DNA from: Acidobacteria bacterium 13_1_20CM_3_53_8 | GTDB lineage: Bacteria > Acidobacteriota > Blastocatellia > Pyrinomonadales > Pyrinomonadaceae | Length of the DNA stretch: 64,000 bases | Reading direction: 5' to 3' | Assembly (NCBI GenBank): GCA_001920415.1 | Contig: MNJR01000011.1 | Span: 1-64,000 of the forward strand | In this document: in pieces, positions 33,601 to 42,184 of the stretch | Position numbering within the stretch: the stretch's first letter is position 1 | Layout of the letters: every line of letters begins with the position of its first letter | Notes under the pieces: generated by a model | The model's database searches: none | The model's input: the letters and a program-made list of their open reading frames with translations, nothing else | What the model was told of the DNA's origin: nothing | Made by a program: the position numbers and the translations under genes

Positions 33601-34278
33601 CAGACGGATGGCAGCAGCACGCGCCAGTCGTTCACGAACCAGCAGGACGGCCAGTATTCCTATCGCGTGCGAGCGTTGACGCCGGGGCAAATTGGCTACT
33701 ACGTCACAGCGCCAAGCAACACGCAAGCGATCGTAGTTGACCATCGGACGCTGACAGACATCTCGACGCAGGTGAAGACGGCTATCTCGAACGTATCGCT
33801 CACGAGCGGCCTGTTCAAGATGGACATGACGCTTACGAACCAGTCGGCAAACACCTACTTCCCGATGGTTAACCTGAACGTTGTTCGTGTCAGTTCGACT
33901 TCAGGCACGGTTAGTGTGAAGAACGCTGACAATGGCGGAAGCGGCACAAGCGCTACGACGCCTGCGCTCTTCGATTATTCGAACAAGCTCGGCACGGATC
34001 AAATATTCAGTCCGGCTGAGACTACTAGCAGCCGCACGCTGCAATTCAACGACTCTGCGTCGGAGATGTTCACCTTCGATGTTGCTGTCACGGCTTACAC
34101 GCGCTCGGCGGGAGCAGGCGCGACGAATGGCAACACCGGTTCGTCACAGTCAAACACAACGAGCAGTCAAAGCAACACACTGCCGCTGTCATTGAACGGT
34201 GTGACGAACGTGCTGCGCTTTACCGTCAATCCTTTGACGCGAAGCGTGACGACACAAGTATTACCGCTCGGTCGGTAG
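30691..34278 (+). CDS. Large secreted S8 (subtilisin) peptidase with PA-like insert
   Basis: A 1195-residue protein. I chose the ATG at 30691 (GGAGA upstream, then a signal peptide FRLAMTLFLLIAGIIFALHH). A propeptide-like domain spans about 35-160. The catalytic triad is Asp195 (IAVLDTGID), His244 (GHGTHASA) and Ser618 (GTSFSGPH). The long distance between His and Ser is explained by a PA-like insertion around 430-560. C-terminal beta-rich domains follow: a fibronectin-like part, a segment like a bacterial pre-peptidase C domain (DLDLYLYDAAGNEVTHSG), and a Ser/Asn/Thr-rich stretch. Probably an extracellular protein-degrading enzyme. First of three adjacent S8 genes. Confidence 0.92.
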   Translation: MFKNFSNFRLAMTLFLLIAGIIFALHHTSATSASSSAGTTSVIVELRGDPGAVYKARIQRAGGSVSNEQLQSYRNQLSVGQDQLLNDLKQRGVQFQVDSVDVNNFDGSLAGKVEYRYTLVLNAVTLTVPRAAIPTIESLPQVKKVHQNGYLHVALQKSVDYINAPKVYGRYQELTPTDNFNEGYEGQGINIAVLDTGIDWKHEMFGGDPTPPRLGILPEVAAVNTNKKVIYYLPLAGTVDDFGHGTHASADAAGYMGTAPGPDGIPGTTDDIRIHGVAPQARLMGYKVCTGTGSCLNAATILAIEDAVSPYTLKAVGSNTTGGDVPLVQKPIAHVINMSLGGAGGPDDTTALASDNATLMGTIVVASAGNDGPVDSTVGSPASGRRVIAVGADTDPGTGVNTADVVGGRTGMKAIAMDGSPAVMADIAQNFVYCGLAETIDTVPDNVSGKIAVIKRGSTINTPDLPVVGNPGLGTGLFQTKTYNATAKGAIAVIFVNNVDGELAATTVRKSIVPVFGMSRENGRYLLSLIGATPSDPDNATIGATSTQLLRINKSLVFSPDMAEFSSRGPVEGLGQIKPDVTAPGVDILSATVRAGLAETNTGTMFDPTGYIKASGTSFSGPHVTGSVALIKQAHLDWTPDMVRTALINSATSLRDSSGAPKADGLTSDAIMAQGGGLVDVYRAVNTKALMGVAGDGIAQPSILGSYSFGAVPVINSRVTHTENVTVTIQDLTGQGGTYNLSVANNRYLERDGITANLNTQSVTVPAGGTATFTVNATVDGDKVRDTSKALPMQWYVVAQSATGQTIDAGTVTAGDGGSQLAPGVSYEDFTVTADSPAASLDVTLNFDQIVDGVVSDLDLYLYDAAGNEVTHSGNPGGPEHIATVLANSGNYTLRVVGFLNGPTDFTLTGTISKGGAVPALQAIAGEFTDAQGKAIDFDGSYAITWQPVSNAQKFEIEQSVNGGDYQVVGQTDGSSTRQSFTNQQDGQYSYRVRALTPGQIGYYVTAPSNTQAIVVDHRTLTDISTQVKTAISNVSLTSGLFKMDMTLTNQSANTYFPMVNLNVVRVSSTSGTVSVKNADNGGSGTSATTPALFDYSNKLGTDQIFSPAETTSSRTLQFNDSASEMFTFDVAVTAYTRSAGAGATNGNTGSSQSNTTSSQSNTLPLSLNGVTNVLRFTVNPLTRSVTTQVLPLGR

Positions 34279-34279
34279 A

Positions 34280-34396
34280 GGGAGAAAGGCAAAAGGTAAA
34301 AGTAAAAAGGCAAAAGTGCGGCCAAAAGCACTTTAATTAAAAGTGGTTTGGAGCCTCACTTTTGCCTTTTACCTTTTTACTTCTGACTTTCTTTAC
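34280..34396. repeat. Simple-word palindrome, family C, copy 3
   Basis: GGCAAAAGGTAAAAGTAAAAAGG words pair with CTTTTGCCTTTTACCTTTTTAC. It lies between the first and second S8 genes. Confidence 0.85.
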
Positions 34397-34410
34397 ATTC
34401 GGAGACAGGC

Positions 34411-36876
34411 ATGAAAAGAATCTTAGGCATAATCTCGGTTTTCATCCTCGCTCTCATTTTCACGGCAGATGGCGCAATGGCCGCGCCAAGTGTTGACGCT
34501 GAACTTGCTGCGCGATTGACGAACGCGCAGAGCACTAAACAACTCTGCGTGATTCTGACGTTCGACACAGCGCGCATCACAGAGCAGCAGATTGCTGCGG
34601 TCAAAGCGCTCGGAATCACAACGGGCGTGACGATGCGCAACTTTGCGATCATGGGAGTCAACGCGACGCCTGATCAGATAAGACAGTTGATGAATTTAGG
34701 CGGATTGCGCTCCATCTACTTGAACACGCCGCTTCAACTCGAAATGAACCAGACGCGCCCTATCATAGGCGTCAACCGATTAGAGACGGACACGGATTTG
34801 ACAAGGCGCAACGGCGGGCTTCCATTTTCCGGGCGCGGCGTGACCATAGCGATTGACGACACGGGCATTGATGGCAGCCACCCGGACGTTCAGTTCAACC
34901 CGCTAGACCCATCTAGCGGCAAGACGATTCAGAACGTCATAGTCAATCCGAACGATCAGGATGGCCTAGTCGTTCGCACGGACACATTCGGCAACGTTCT
35001 GTCGGGAATTCTTCCTGCTTCTTACGTCGAGAACGTCATCAACACGGACACGCACGTAGGTCATGGCACGCACTGCGCTGGAATCTCTGCGGGAACAGGT
35101 CAACAGTCTGGCGGACTTTATAAAGGCGTAGCGCCGGGCGCAAAGCTTGTTGGTTTGGGTTCAGGCGGAACGCTATTCGTTTTGGGCCAAGTGGCCGCGC
35201 TAGATTACATAGCAACGAATCAATTCATCTACAACATACGAGTTGTTAGCAATTCCTGGGGCAACTCTGCGGTCGCGGCTGACCCGGATCATCCCGTAAA
35301 CGTTGCAACGAAGATTCTGCACGACGTTAACAAGATAGTGGTCGTCTTCGCCAACGGCAACGATGGGCCAAAACCGAACTCGCAGAATCGCTGGGCAGAT
35401 TTCCCTTGGGTAATCGCAGTCGGCGCTGCTACGAAGAACTGGCAACTCGCTGGCTTTTCATCGCGCGGAATATTCGGTGACTCTGTAATTCATCCAACCA
35501 TACTGACGCCCGGCACTGGTGGGCCAAGCAGTCAGGGATTCACGTCCGATGTCGTTTCAGTTCGCGCTTCTACGAATCTGGTTGCGAACGGCTTGAACGC
35601 GGACACGCAGATTCCTACGGCCTATCTTCCTTATTACACGCAGATAAGCGGCACTTCAATGGCGTGCCCGCACTTGGCTGGTGTGGTCGCCCTCATTCTA
35701 GAAGCTAATCCGTCGCTCAACCCGGATCAGGTGAAAGAGATTATTGAGCGCACGGCGACGCCTATGGCGCCATATGATCAGTTCGAGGCTGGCGCAGGGA
35801 TGGCGAACGTTCACGCGGCAGTTGATCTCGCACTGAACCCGCAGAAGTTTTATGGCAACTTCGGATTCACAGGCAAAGGGCTAACGCTTCAACGCCAAAG
35901 CGACCAGAACTTCGCGGACACTCTGCCTGCGAACGGCTCGCAGTCGCACACGTTCACTATACCCGCTAACGCGCGCTTCGCTTTCATTCAACTCGATTGG
36001 GATGATGCTGCGGGCGAGGGCGGCTTGATTATTGATAACACCAATATGGCCGCGAACGACCTTGCGCTCAGTATCACGCGCAATGGTCAGACGGTTGCTG
36101 ATTCGGATGAGCTTAACCTGCTGGCGTTCTTCGGCTCGCGCGAGGGCATCAAGCTTGAATTTCCAGCCGGTGGAACTTACACAGCGACCGTTAGCGGCGG
36201 CATAGCGCAAACAGCCCAACCGTTGGATCAACCTTATCGCCTGACCGTCACGAGTTACACATTCGATCCGAGTCAGGTGTCAGACGTGAACGGTCTTGAC
36301 GCTGCGACCAGAACAAATGCGTTGCGGCTCATTTACGACCGCATCATGTTCACGACCGCCGGGCAGTTTCGTCCCAACGATGCGCTGACGCGAATGGATT
36401 TGGCGCGCGCAGCTATGTTCGGCGCTCACGTCATGCAGTACGTGCCCAATAGTCCGAGCTTCAGCGATGTCACTGCGGGCACGCCCGAACAGTTGATAGC
36501 CGAATCTCTGCGCCGCTCTTCGATCATGGGTCACGACACGGGTACAACGTTTGGCCCCGAAACGCAGGTGAGCCGGGTCGAGGAAGCAGTTGCTCTCGTT
36601 CGTGCGCTGCGCGTGAACCCGCCCGCGAAGATGACCGTCACAGTTGGCGGCCAGCCGCTCGTGGACAACGCGCAGATTCCAGCAAGCTCTCGCGGTTACG
36701 TTCAGTACGCGCTTGATAACGGGTTGATGGAATCGTTCCCGGCTGAAGTTAGAGAGATTGCGCCGGGTCAGTTCCAGGCGCTGCCGGGGCCACGCTTCGA
36801 GCCAACGCGCACGGTCAAACGCGCGGAGTTCATAGCCCCGGCCACGAAGCTCATCAACATGATCTTTGGAGAATAG
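34411..36876 (+). CDS. Secreted S8 peptidase with C-terminal SLH repeats
   Basis: An 821-residue protein with signal peptide (MKRILGIISVFILALIFTADGAMA). A short propeptide domain spans about 27-115. Catalytic Asp150 (IAIDDTGID), His218 (GHGTHCAG) and Ser416 (GTSMACPH). After a beta domain (about 490-615), three S-layer homology-like repeats fill about 620-821 (FRPNDALTRMDLARAA, FGPETQVSRVEEAVALV, FEPTRTVKRAEFIAPA). SLH repeats bind secondary cell-wall polymers or outer-envelope components, so this enzyme is probably surface-attached. It is paralogous to the next gene in the first 480 residues. Confidence 0.92.
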   Translation: MKRILGIISVFILALIFTADGAMAAPSVDAELAARLTNAQSTKQLCVILTFDTARITEQQIAAVKALGITTGVTMRNFAIMGVNATPDQIRQLMNLGGLRSIYLNTPLQLEMNQTRPIIGVNRLETDTDLTRRNGGLPFSGRGVTIAIDDTGIDGSHPDVQFNPLDPSSGKTIQNVIVNPNDQDGLVVRTDTFGNVLSGILPASYVENVINTDTHVGHGTHCAGISAGTGQQSGGLYKGVAPGAKLVGLGSGGTLFVLGQVAALDYIATNQFIYNIRVVSNSWGNSAVAADPDHPVNVATKILHDVNKIVVVFANGNDGPKPNSQNRWADFPWVIAVGAATKNWQLAGFSSRGIFGDSVIHPTILTPGTGGPSSQGFTSDVVSVRASTNLVANGLNADTQIPTAYLPYYTQISGTSMACPHLAGVVALILEANPSLNPDQVKEIIERTATPMAPYDQFEAGAGMANVHAAVDLALNPQKFYGNFGFTGKGLTLQRQSDQNFADTLPANGSQSHTFTIPANARFAFIQLDWDDAAGEGGLIIDNTNMAANDLALSITRNGQTVADSDELNLLAFFGSREGIKLEFPAGGTYTATVSGGIAQTAQPLDQPYRLTVTSYTFDPSQVSDVNGLDAATRTNALRLIYDRIMFTTAGQFRPNDALTRMDLARAAMFGAHVMQYVPNSPSFSDVTAGTPEQLIAESLRRSSIMGHDTGTTFGPETQVSRVEEAVALVRALRVNPPAKMTVTVGGQPLVDNAQIPASSRGYVQYALDNGLMESFPAEVREIAPGQFQALPGPRFEPTRTVKRAEFIAPATKLINMIFGE

Positions 36877-36969
36877 AAGAGCAACGAGCGCCGTCGCGCG
36901 GCGCGTTGAAATTTTACGAGTTCGTCCGCGTATCCTTGCTTTGTCGGGGAGCAGCGATGCGTGAGACGC

Positions 36970-37028
36970 GCTGCCGGTTCGAAAGAACGACTCAAAGGCA
37001 GCCCGAGTCGTTCTTCCGAACCGGCAGC
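36970..37028. terminator. Long perfect-type hairpin between S8 genes
   Basis: 24-nt arms (GCTGCCGGTTCGAAAGAACG... and its complement) pair with one mismatch around an 11-nt loop. It is a probable terminator or processing hairpin. Confidence 0.6.
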
Positions 37029-37033
37029 AATAA

Positions 37034-37122
37034 AAGCAGTTTTCAGTTTTTAGTTTTCAGTTTTTAGTAAAAAGCTTTTCTCTTCTTTCTGAAAACTAAA
37101 AACTTAAAACTTAAAACTGTTC
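37034..37122. repeat. Simple-word palindrome, family D, copy 3
   Basis: AAGCAGTTTTCAGTTTTTAG words pair with AAAACTTAAAACTTAAAACTG. It is stacked directly after the hairpin at 36970-37028. Confidence 0.85.
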
Positions 37123-37137
37123 CGAAGGGGAGAGCAC

Positions 37138-39165
37138 ATGACTAGAGGAATCATCGTCGTTCTAACATTCGTCCTAGCTCTAACGCTGTGCGCGGCGAGC
37201 GCTATGGCCGCGCCGAGCCTTGACCCGCAACTTGTCAAGGCAGTCAACGCCAGACCTACGGATTTGACGCCGGTCATCATCACGTTCACGCATAAGCCGT
37301 CGTCCATTGAATTCACGCAGTTGAAAATGCTAGGCATCAAAGGCGGCCTCTACTTCAACTCGCTGCCGATGGTGATAACGGTCGTGAACAAGACGCAACT
37401 TGATGCGCTCTCGCGCCGTTCGGACGTGCGCTCGATTTACGCCAATCATCATCTAAATCTGCTGGATGATCGCAGCCGTCCCTTCATAGGCGTGACCGCC
37501 TTGAGGTCTGACAACGAGACTACGGCGCGCAATCGCGGCTTACCAATTTCAGGCAACGGCGTAGGCATAGCCTACGTTGATACAGGGATTGACGGCACGC
37601 ATCCAGACTTGCAGCTTGGCAAGAATTTGGCGGCCAACGTCTTCTTTCCACTGGCAGAACAAACGGCTGTAGAGATTGCGAATTTTAGTCAGTTCGCGCC
37701 AGTCCTTGCGGTCGAGAATATACCGAACTCTGATGTTGAAGGCGGACATGGAACATTCGGCGCGGGCGTAACTGCTGGCACAGGCCAACAGTCGGGCGGC
37801 TTTTATGGCGGCATGGCTCCGGGCGCAAAACTCGTCGGATTGGTTGCCGGCAACGACGTTGGATTAACCTCTTTCGCAATCGTGCAGGCTTACGATTACG
37901 CGCTCGTCAACCAGTTTCGTTACAACATACGAGTCTGCAACAACTCTTGGGGAACAACCATAGGCGACGTTCCGTTTGACGCGAACGATCCGATTAACGT
38001 CGCAACTCTCGCTCTACACGATCACAACGTCACAGTTGTCTTCGCCGCAGGTAATGATGGCGACGCGCCGGACGTTATCAACCCTTACTCTGTGGCGCCC
38101 TGGACGATTTCAGTTGCGGCAGGCGATAAAGAGTTCAAGGGAAGCCCTGCGGGTTTCTCTTCACGCGGCAATAACAATGGCACGGGCTACGACGTTGCGG
38201 GGCAGCCGGGTGATCCAACACTCGCGCCGAATCTTCGCCCGGACATCATAGGCTCGGGCGTCAACATCAAGAGCACACGGTTGAAGGGGCCGGGCTTGAC
38301 GAACATAGCGGGAACGCCGCCCTACATTGGCAACGACACGACTACGATTCCTCCTGCGTACCTGCCCTACTACACGACTTCGCAGGGCACAAGCTTTTCC
38401 ACGCCGCAGGTGACGGGCGTGGTTGCGTTGATGATGGAAGCTAATCCGCTTCTGACGCCTGATGAAGTGGTGACAATCCTTCGTCAGACGGCAACGCCTA
38501 TGCCTTACGAGCAGCGAGTGGTAGGCGCTGGTTACGTTGACGCGCATAACGCAGTGCGCGTGGCTATGAATCTTGCTGTGGTCGCGCATCCTGCGAACCT
38601 TATGCTCGCTCCGGGCGATGCGCAGGTGAACGACCCTGCTGGCGACACTGGCGGCGACGCGGCGCAAGACGTTTTGACAGGGCGCTTCCAGTACGATCCG
38701 GGCGATCTGGCGCACGGCGTTCAGCCAGCAATCGTTTACACTATGACTGTGGTTGACCTGTCAACGAAGCAGCCGAACAACGCATGGATAATGAGTTCCA
38801 ACTGGCGCAACCCTGACACGGGCGCGGTCATAAACATCTACGTCTCTGGTGAAGAAGACCCTGGACTGGGAGAGTTCTACGACGCTGGCAAGGTCGCTCC
38901 AGACCCGCAGACGGGCGTGAATACACAATCGTCTCTAAGCAACTCTGGCGTCGCGGGGCAGATGGTTGGCAACCAGATAATCATACGGCTGCCTATCAAG
39001 GCTGTTAACGAAGCCATCTTCGGAGCAGGCACTACGCGCAGCGTGGTTGGCATGACATCTACTGGGACGGAAGCGGACGCGCAGGAGTTGGTGGGAGCTT
39101 TCGGCGGCGGTCTTCTGGTATTCCCGGACACGGCGGGCGGCGTTGATTTCAAAGTTGGCCCATGA
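37138..39165 (+). CDS. Secreted S8 peptidase
   Basis: A 675-residue protein with a signal peptide (MTRGIIVVLTFVLALTLCAASAMA). Its N-terminal half is a paralogue of the previous gene. Catalytic Asp148 (IAYVDTGID), His204 (GGHGTFGAG) and Ser419 (GTSFSTPQV). The oxyanion Asn lies in FAAGNDG. The C-terminal 200 residues are a beta domain without SLH repeats, so this version is likely released or held differently. The family variation (GHGTF instead of GHGTH) is tolerated in subtilases. Confidence 0.9.
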   Translation: MTRGIIVVLTFVLALTLCAASAMAAPSLDPQLVKAVNARPTDLTPVIITFTHKPSSIEFTQLKMLGIKGGLYFNSLPMVITVVNKTQLDALSRRSDVRSIYANHHLNLLDDRSRPFIGVTALRSDNETTARNRGLPISGNGVGIAYVDTGIDGTHPDLQLGKNLAANVFFPLAEQTAVEIANFSQFAPVLAVENIPNSDVEGGHGTFGAGVTAGTGQQSGGFYGGMAPGAKLVGLVAGNDVGLTSFAIVQAYDYALVNQFRYNIRVCNNSWGTTIGDVPFDANDPINVATLALHDHNVTVVFAAGNDGDAPDVINPYSVAPWTISVAAGDKEFKGSPAGFSSRGNNNGTGYDVAGQPGDPTLAPNLRPDIIGSGVNIKSTRLKGPGLTNIAGTPPYIGNDTTTIPPAYLPYYTTSQGTSFSTPQVTGVVALMMEANPLLTPDEVVTILRQTATPMPYEQRVVGAGYVDAHNAVRVAMNLAVVAHPANLMLAPGDAQVNDPAGDTGGDAAQDVLTGRFQYDPGDLAHGVQPAIVYTMTVVDLSTKQPNNAWIMSSNWRNPDTGAVINIYVSGEEDPGLGEFYDAGKVAPDPQTGVNTQSSLSNSGVAGQMVGNQIIIRLPIKAVNEAIFGAGTTRSVVGMTSTGTEADAQELVGAFGGGLLVFPDTAGGVDFKVGP

Positions 39166-39212
39166 TGTTTGATAACTACGGGTTGAAGATTTCGATTCAG
39201 ACTTGTAGTAAC

Positions 39213-39357
39213 CGTTCAACCCTTTGCGAGCTTTGCTCTTTTCTTTGCTTCTACAGCGAGAACCATCAATTCACATGAATCTTGAAGTGTTAATAGAATT
39301 GCATGTTCACGCAAAGGCGCAAAGATAAAAGATAAGCTCGCTAAGAAGGGTGTTGAA
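39213..39357. repeat. CGCAAAG-type palindrome, family B, copy 5
   Basis: The left end is TTCAACCCTTTGCGAGC with the CTTCTACAGCGAGAAC variant. The right arm is GTTCACGCAAAGGCGCAAAG and ends AAGCTCGCTAAGAAGGG. The two arms carry different variants, as in the GxxExxY cassette. The inner part shares AATTGCATGTTCACGC with copy 10 at 59768-59910. Confidence 0.87.
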
Positions 39358-39445
39358 ATGCGCTTTTAATCTTCATTCCAACCATTCGGGGAAACCGGGT
39401 GGCCGGTCGTGCTTGCTCTCCCCGCTCGACCGGGCATCTGGCAGG

Positions 39446-39528
39446 GAACAGTTTTCAGTTTTCAGTTTTCAGTTTTAAGTAAAGGCAACTCGCACCTTTC
39501 TAAAAACTGAAAACTGAAAACTGTTCTC
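39446..39528. repeat. Simple-word palindrome, family D, copy 4
   Basis: GGAACAGTTTTCAGTTTTCAG words pair with CTGAAAACTGAAAACTGTTC. It is the third palindrome in this 557-bp gap. Between 39358 and 39445 there is only a small GGCCGGTC/GACCGGGC-like fold and no gene. Confidence 0.85.
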
Positions 39529-39600
39529 AGCCTCACGCAATCTTTCAGAGTAAAATCGCAAAACATTTTCTAAAGGAGTGGCGCAGGCTAAGGCGTCCAT

Positions 39601-39674
39601 GTCAGTACCGCCTGCGGTAGCGGGCGGGTATTAGCGTGGCTTGAGACCCGCCCGCTACCGCAGGCGGTACTGAC
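39601..39674. repeat. Core palindrome of the nested MITE, stand-alone copy
   Basis: 29-bp arms (GTCAGTACCGCCTGCGGTAG and onward) are identical to the core inside the MITE at 11011-11160, but the 16-nt loop (ATTAGCGTGGCTTGAG) is different and the outer TIRs are missing. It shows that the core moves or amplifies on its own. Confidence 0.85.
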
Positions 39675-39722
39675 ACTTACTTAGCTCAGCGTAAGCTTCG
39701 GCCTCGCGCCGTTCCGGTTGAA

Positions 39723-40109
39723 ATGAGTCTAAAGTTACAAATAGTCTGGCTATTCTTGCTTGCCATACCAATCGCGTGCGTCGCTTGGACTGTGACGCAT
39801 GAGGAAGTGTTCCGAGAGCCGCGCGAGTTCTGCGCACGAAAGAGCCAGACCTGTCGCACTCTTGTCGAGCGAAAATTCTTCTATCTCTTCACCTGCGAAT
39901 ACTGCTTCAGCCATTACGTGACAATCATCTTCCTCATAATCACTCGCTACAAACTGCTCATGACGGACTGGCGCGGATACCTTCTGGCGTGGCTTGCGCT
40001 CGTCTGGGTCGCCAATCAATACATGAGCATCTACAACCGCCTGCGCCTTGACATCAAGAGCGAGAGCGTCGAGATTGAGAACAAGGAAAAGAGCGTGAAT
40101 GGTAAATAG
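39723..40109 (+). CDS. Hypothetical membrane protein, 128 aa
   Basis: Three hydrophobic segments: about 6-24 (IVWLFLLAIPIACVAW), 63-78 (YVTIIFLIITRYKL) and 86-102 (YLLAWLALVWVANQYM). Between the first two is a cysteine-containing loop (FCARKSQTC and FTCEYCFSHYV), in which CxxC plus His could bind metal or an iron-sulfur cluster. No strong ribosome site is seen. The last residues (KEKSVNGK) are encoded within a palindrome. Family not recognised. Confidence 0.65.
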   Translation: MSLKLQIVWLFLLAIPIACVAWTVTHEEVFREPREFCARKSQTCRTLVERKFFYLFTCEYCFSHYVTIIFLIITRYKLLMTDWRGYLLAWLALVWVANQYMSIYNRLRLDIKSESVEIENKEKSVNGK

Positions 40110-40215
40110 TAAATGGTAAATGGTAAATAGAAAGAAGCTTTCATCCATTCACCATTTACTATTTTCCATTTACCTGCTTTTCTCTATTCACCATTTACCA
40201 TTCACCATTCACCTC
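40100..40215. repeat. Simple-word palindrome (GGTAAATAGTAAATGG words)
   Basis: Left words AATGGTAAATAGTAAATGG are answered on the right by CACCATTTACTATTTTCC and ACCATTTACCATTCACC. It overlaps the stop of the membrane protein gene. Confidence 0.85.
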
Positions 40216-40278
40216 TTTTCTGTTGTATAAATATAGTTGCCTGCATAAAAGCTGATTATCAAAAGCCGGAGAATTTTT

Positions 40279-41652
40279 ATGAACTATTACGAGAACGTGC
40301 TCGGGCTTATAGGCCACACGCCTCTTGTGAAATTGAACCGCATCACGCGAGGGCTAAAAGCCACTATCTTAGGGAAGATGGAAAACTTGAACCCCGGCGC
40401 ATCTGTGAAAGACCGCATAGGCATCTCGATGATCGAAGCAGCCGAGCGCGAAGGAAAATTAAGACCCGGCGGCACGATTATCGAAGCGACTTCCGGCAAC
40501 ACAGGCATTGGCCTCGCTCTAGCTGCCGCAGTCAAAGGCTACAACTCCATATTCGTAATGACTGACAAATGTTCGGTCGAAAAAGTTCGCTATCTGAAAT
40601 CGCTTGGCGCTGATGTAATCATCACACCTGTCTCTGCGAAACCCGGCTCGGCGGATCATTACGTTACGGTCGCCCAACGCATTGCCAAGGAGACGCCGAA
40701 CTCTTTTTATCCAGACCAGTATTCGAACCCTGCAAACCCGGAAGCGCACTACCTGACGACGGGGCCGGAGATTTGGGAGCAGACTGAAGGAAAGATAACT
40801 CACTTCGTTGCGGGCATTGGAACTGGCGGAACAATCTCAGGCACTGGCAGATTCTTGAAAGAGAAGAACCCGAATATTCAAGTCATAGGCGCAGACCCTT
40901 ACGGCTCGATCTATAAAACTTACAAGGAGACGGGCGAGATTCCTGAAAGCACTCCTTATCTGGTCGAAGGCATAGGCCAGGCCACTCTGCCAGAGATCGC
41001 AGACGTTCGTGTGATTGACGAGATATTGAACATCACAGACCGCGAATCTTTCGAGATGTCCAGAAACCTTGGGCGCATGGAAGGTATATTCTGCGGTGGC
41101 TCTACGGGTACGAACCTTGCGGCAGCCATGCAGATTGCGCGAGATTTAGATGAAACGGCTGTCATAGTCTTCATAGTCTGCGACACGGGCGAGCATTATC
41201 TCTCAAAGCATCACTCGGACGAATGGATGAAGGAGAAGCGACTGCTTGAGCCGCAGAAGATAACCGCAGGATTAATCAATGAGACCAAGTCTGAGAAAGC
41301 CCCGCAGGTTCTCATCAGCGCTTCACCTCATGAGCGCATCGCAGACGTGCTGGCGAAGATGAACGAGCATGGCATCACGCAGATTCCCGTTCTTGAAGAC
41401 GGTCAATCGGTCGGTTCCTTGCGCGAGAACCGCGTGCTCGCAAAGGTCTTGGGCAACCGCGACCTGCTGGAATCGCCCGTCAGCGAAGTGATGGAAAAAG
41501 GCTTTCCGGTTCTGGACGTTGATTCAAGCGCTGCCGAAGTCACATACCAACTTCAATCCAGCCCCGCAGTCCTGGTAGAAGAGTACGGTCGCATCACAGG
41601 CATCATCACACGTCACGACGTGCTGGACGTGTCTAGCAGCACGCGCGGTTAA
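40279..41652 (+). CDS. Cystathionine beta-synthase (PLP enzyme with CBS domain pair)
   Basis: A 457-residue protein. The fold type II PLP core (about 1-320) has the Schiff-base lysine Lys44 (GASVKDRIG), SGNTGIGLA and the phosphate loop [13 protein letters not shown]. Two CBS motifs fill 330-455 ([30 protein letters not shown] and [18 protein letters not shown]...[12 protein letters not shown]). The CBS pair marks the eukaryote-like cystathionine beta-synthase rather than plain cysteine synthase. It condenses serine and homocysteine, or O-acetylserine and sulfide. It may work with the cysteine desulfurase-like and homoserine genes nearby in sulfur amino-acid metabolism. Confidence 0.9.
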   Translation: MNYYENVLGLIGHTPLVKLNRITRGLKATILGKMENLNPGASVKDRIGISMIEAAEREGKLRPGGTIIEATSGNTGIGLALAAAVKGYNSIFVMTDKCSVEKVRYLKSLGADVIITPVSAKPGSADHYVTVAQRIAKETPNSFYPDQYSNPANPEAHYLTTGPEIWEQTEGKITHFVAGIGTGGTISGTGRFLKEKNPNIQVIGADPYGSIYKTYKETGEIPESTPYLVEGIGQATLPEIADVRVIDEILNITDRESFEMSRNLGRMEGIFCGGSTGTNLAAAMQIARDLDETAVIVFIVCDTGEHYLSKHHSDEWMKEKRLLEPQKITAGLINETKSEKAPQVLISASPHERIADVLAKMNEHGITQIPVLEDGQSVGSLRENRVLAKVLGNRDLLESPVSEVMEKGFPVLDVDSSAAEVTYQLQSSPAVLVEEYGRITGIITRHDVLDVSSSTRG

Positions 41653-41677
41653 AAATCTTCCTGCTGGAACGTCCAGA

Positions 41678-42154
41678 TTACGCTTTTTCGTAAAACGTTA
41701 CTTTCAAGCTCTCTTCCAAATTCAAAGTCGTTCGCGCTTTGAACCCTTGCAGGTAATCTTCGGGCATAAAAGTGTCCGCGCCTTCGACCGTGAGCGGGAC
41801 TTCCGTTACGATCCAGCGTTCTATGTGCGGGAGGAAAGAGCCATAGACCTGCGCGCCGCCTATGATGAAGAGATCGCAGGCCAGATATTTTCTTAAGCTC
41901 AGGACGGAATCAACGTCGCGCAGCATTATGATGGAAGGCTGCGTCTCTATTTGTGATGAGCGGCTGAGGATGATGTTGAGTCTCTCTTTCAAAGGCTTCC
42001 TTAGTGAAGTCCATGTGCGCGCGCCCATGACGCAGGCGTTATTAATCGTCTGCTCCTTGAAAAATTTCAGATCAGCGGAGTAATGCCAGGGCAACTGGCC
42101 GCCCTTGCCAATCGCGCCCTGCCCGTCCACTGCAACGATGCCTACGATAGCCAT
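41678..42154 (-). CDS. folA: Dihydrofolate reductase
   Basis: A 158-residue protein: VGIVAVDGQGAIGKGGQLPWHYSADLKFFKEQT gives the folate and NADPH sites, then GARTWTSL, and FIIGGAQVYGSFLP. It reduces dihydrofolate made by ThyA. It is the last gene of the pepE-thyA-folA run and lies 30 nt after thyA. Confidence 0.95.
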   Translation of the reverse strand: MAIVGIVAVDGQGAIGKGGQLPWHYSADLKFFKEQTINNACVMGARTWTSLRKPLKERLNIILSRSSQIETQPSIIMLRDVDSVLSLRKYLACDLFIIGGAQVYGSFLPHIERWIVTEVPLTVEGADTFMPEDYLQGFKARTTLNLEESLKVTFYEKA

Positions 42155-42184
42155 TTTCGATTAAAGACACACCTTAAAAATTTT

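Noticed and set aside
36970-37028. Possible transposon end
   Set aside because: It is a single short hairpin between co-directional genes with no second copy in the window; a terminator is simpler.
40100-40215. Possible CRISPR or tandem array
   Set aside because: The repeated words are 6-8 nt, have no unique spacers, and form one palindrome. No CRISPR array is present anywhere in the window, including near the Cas4-like genes.
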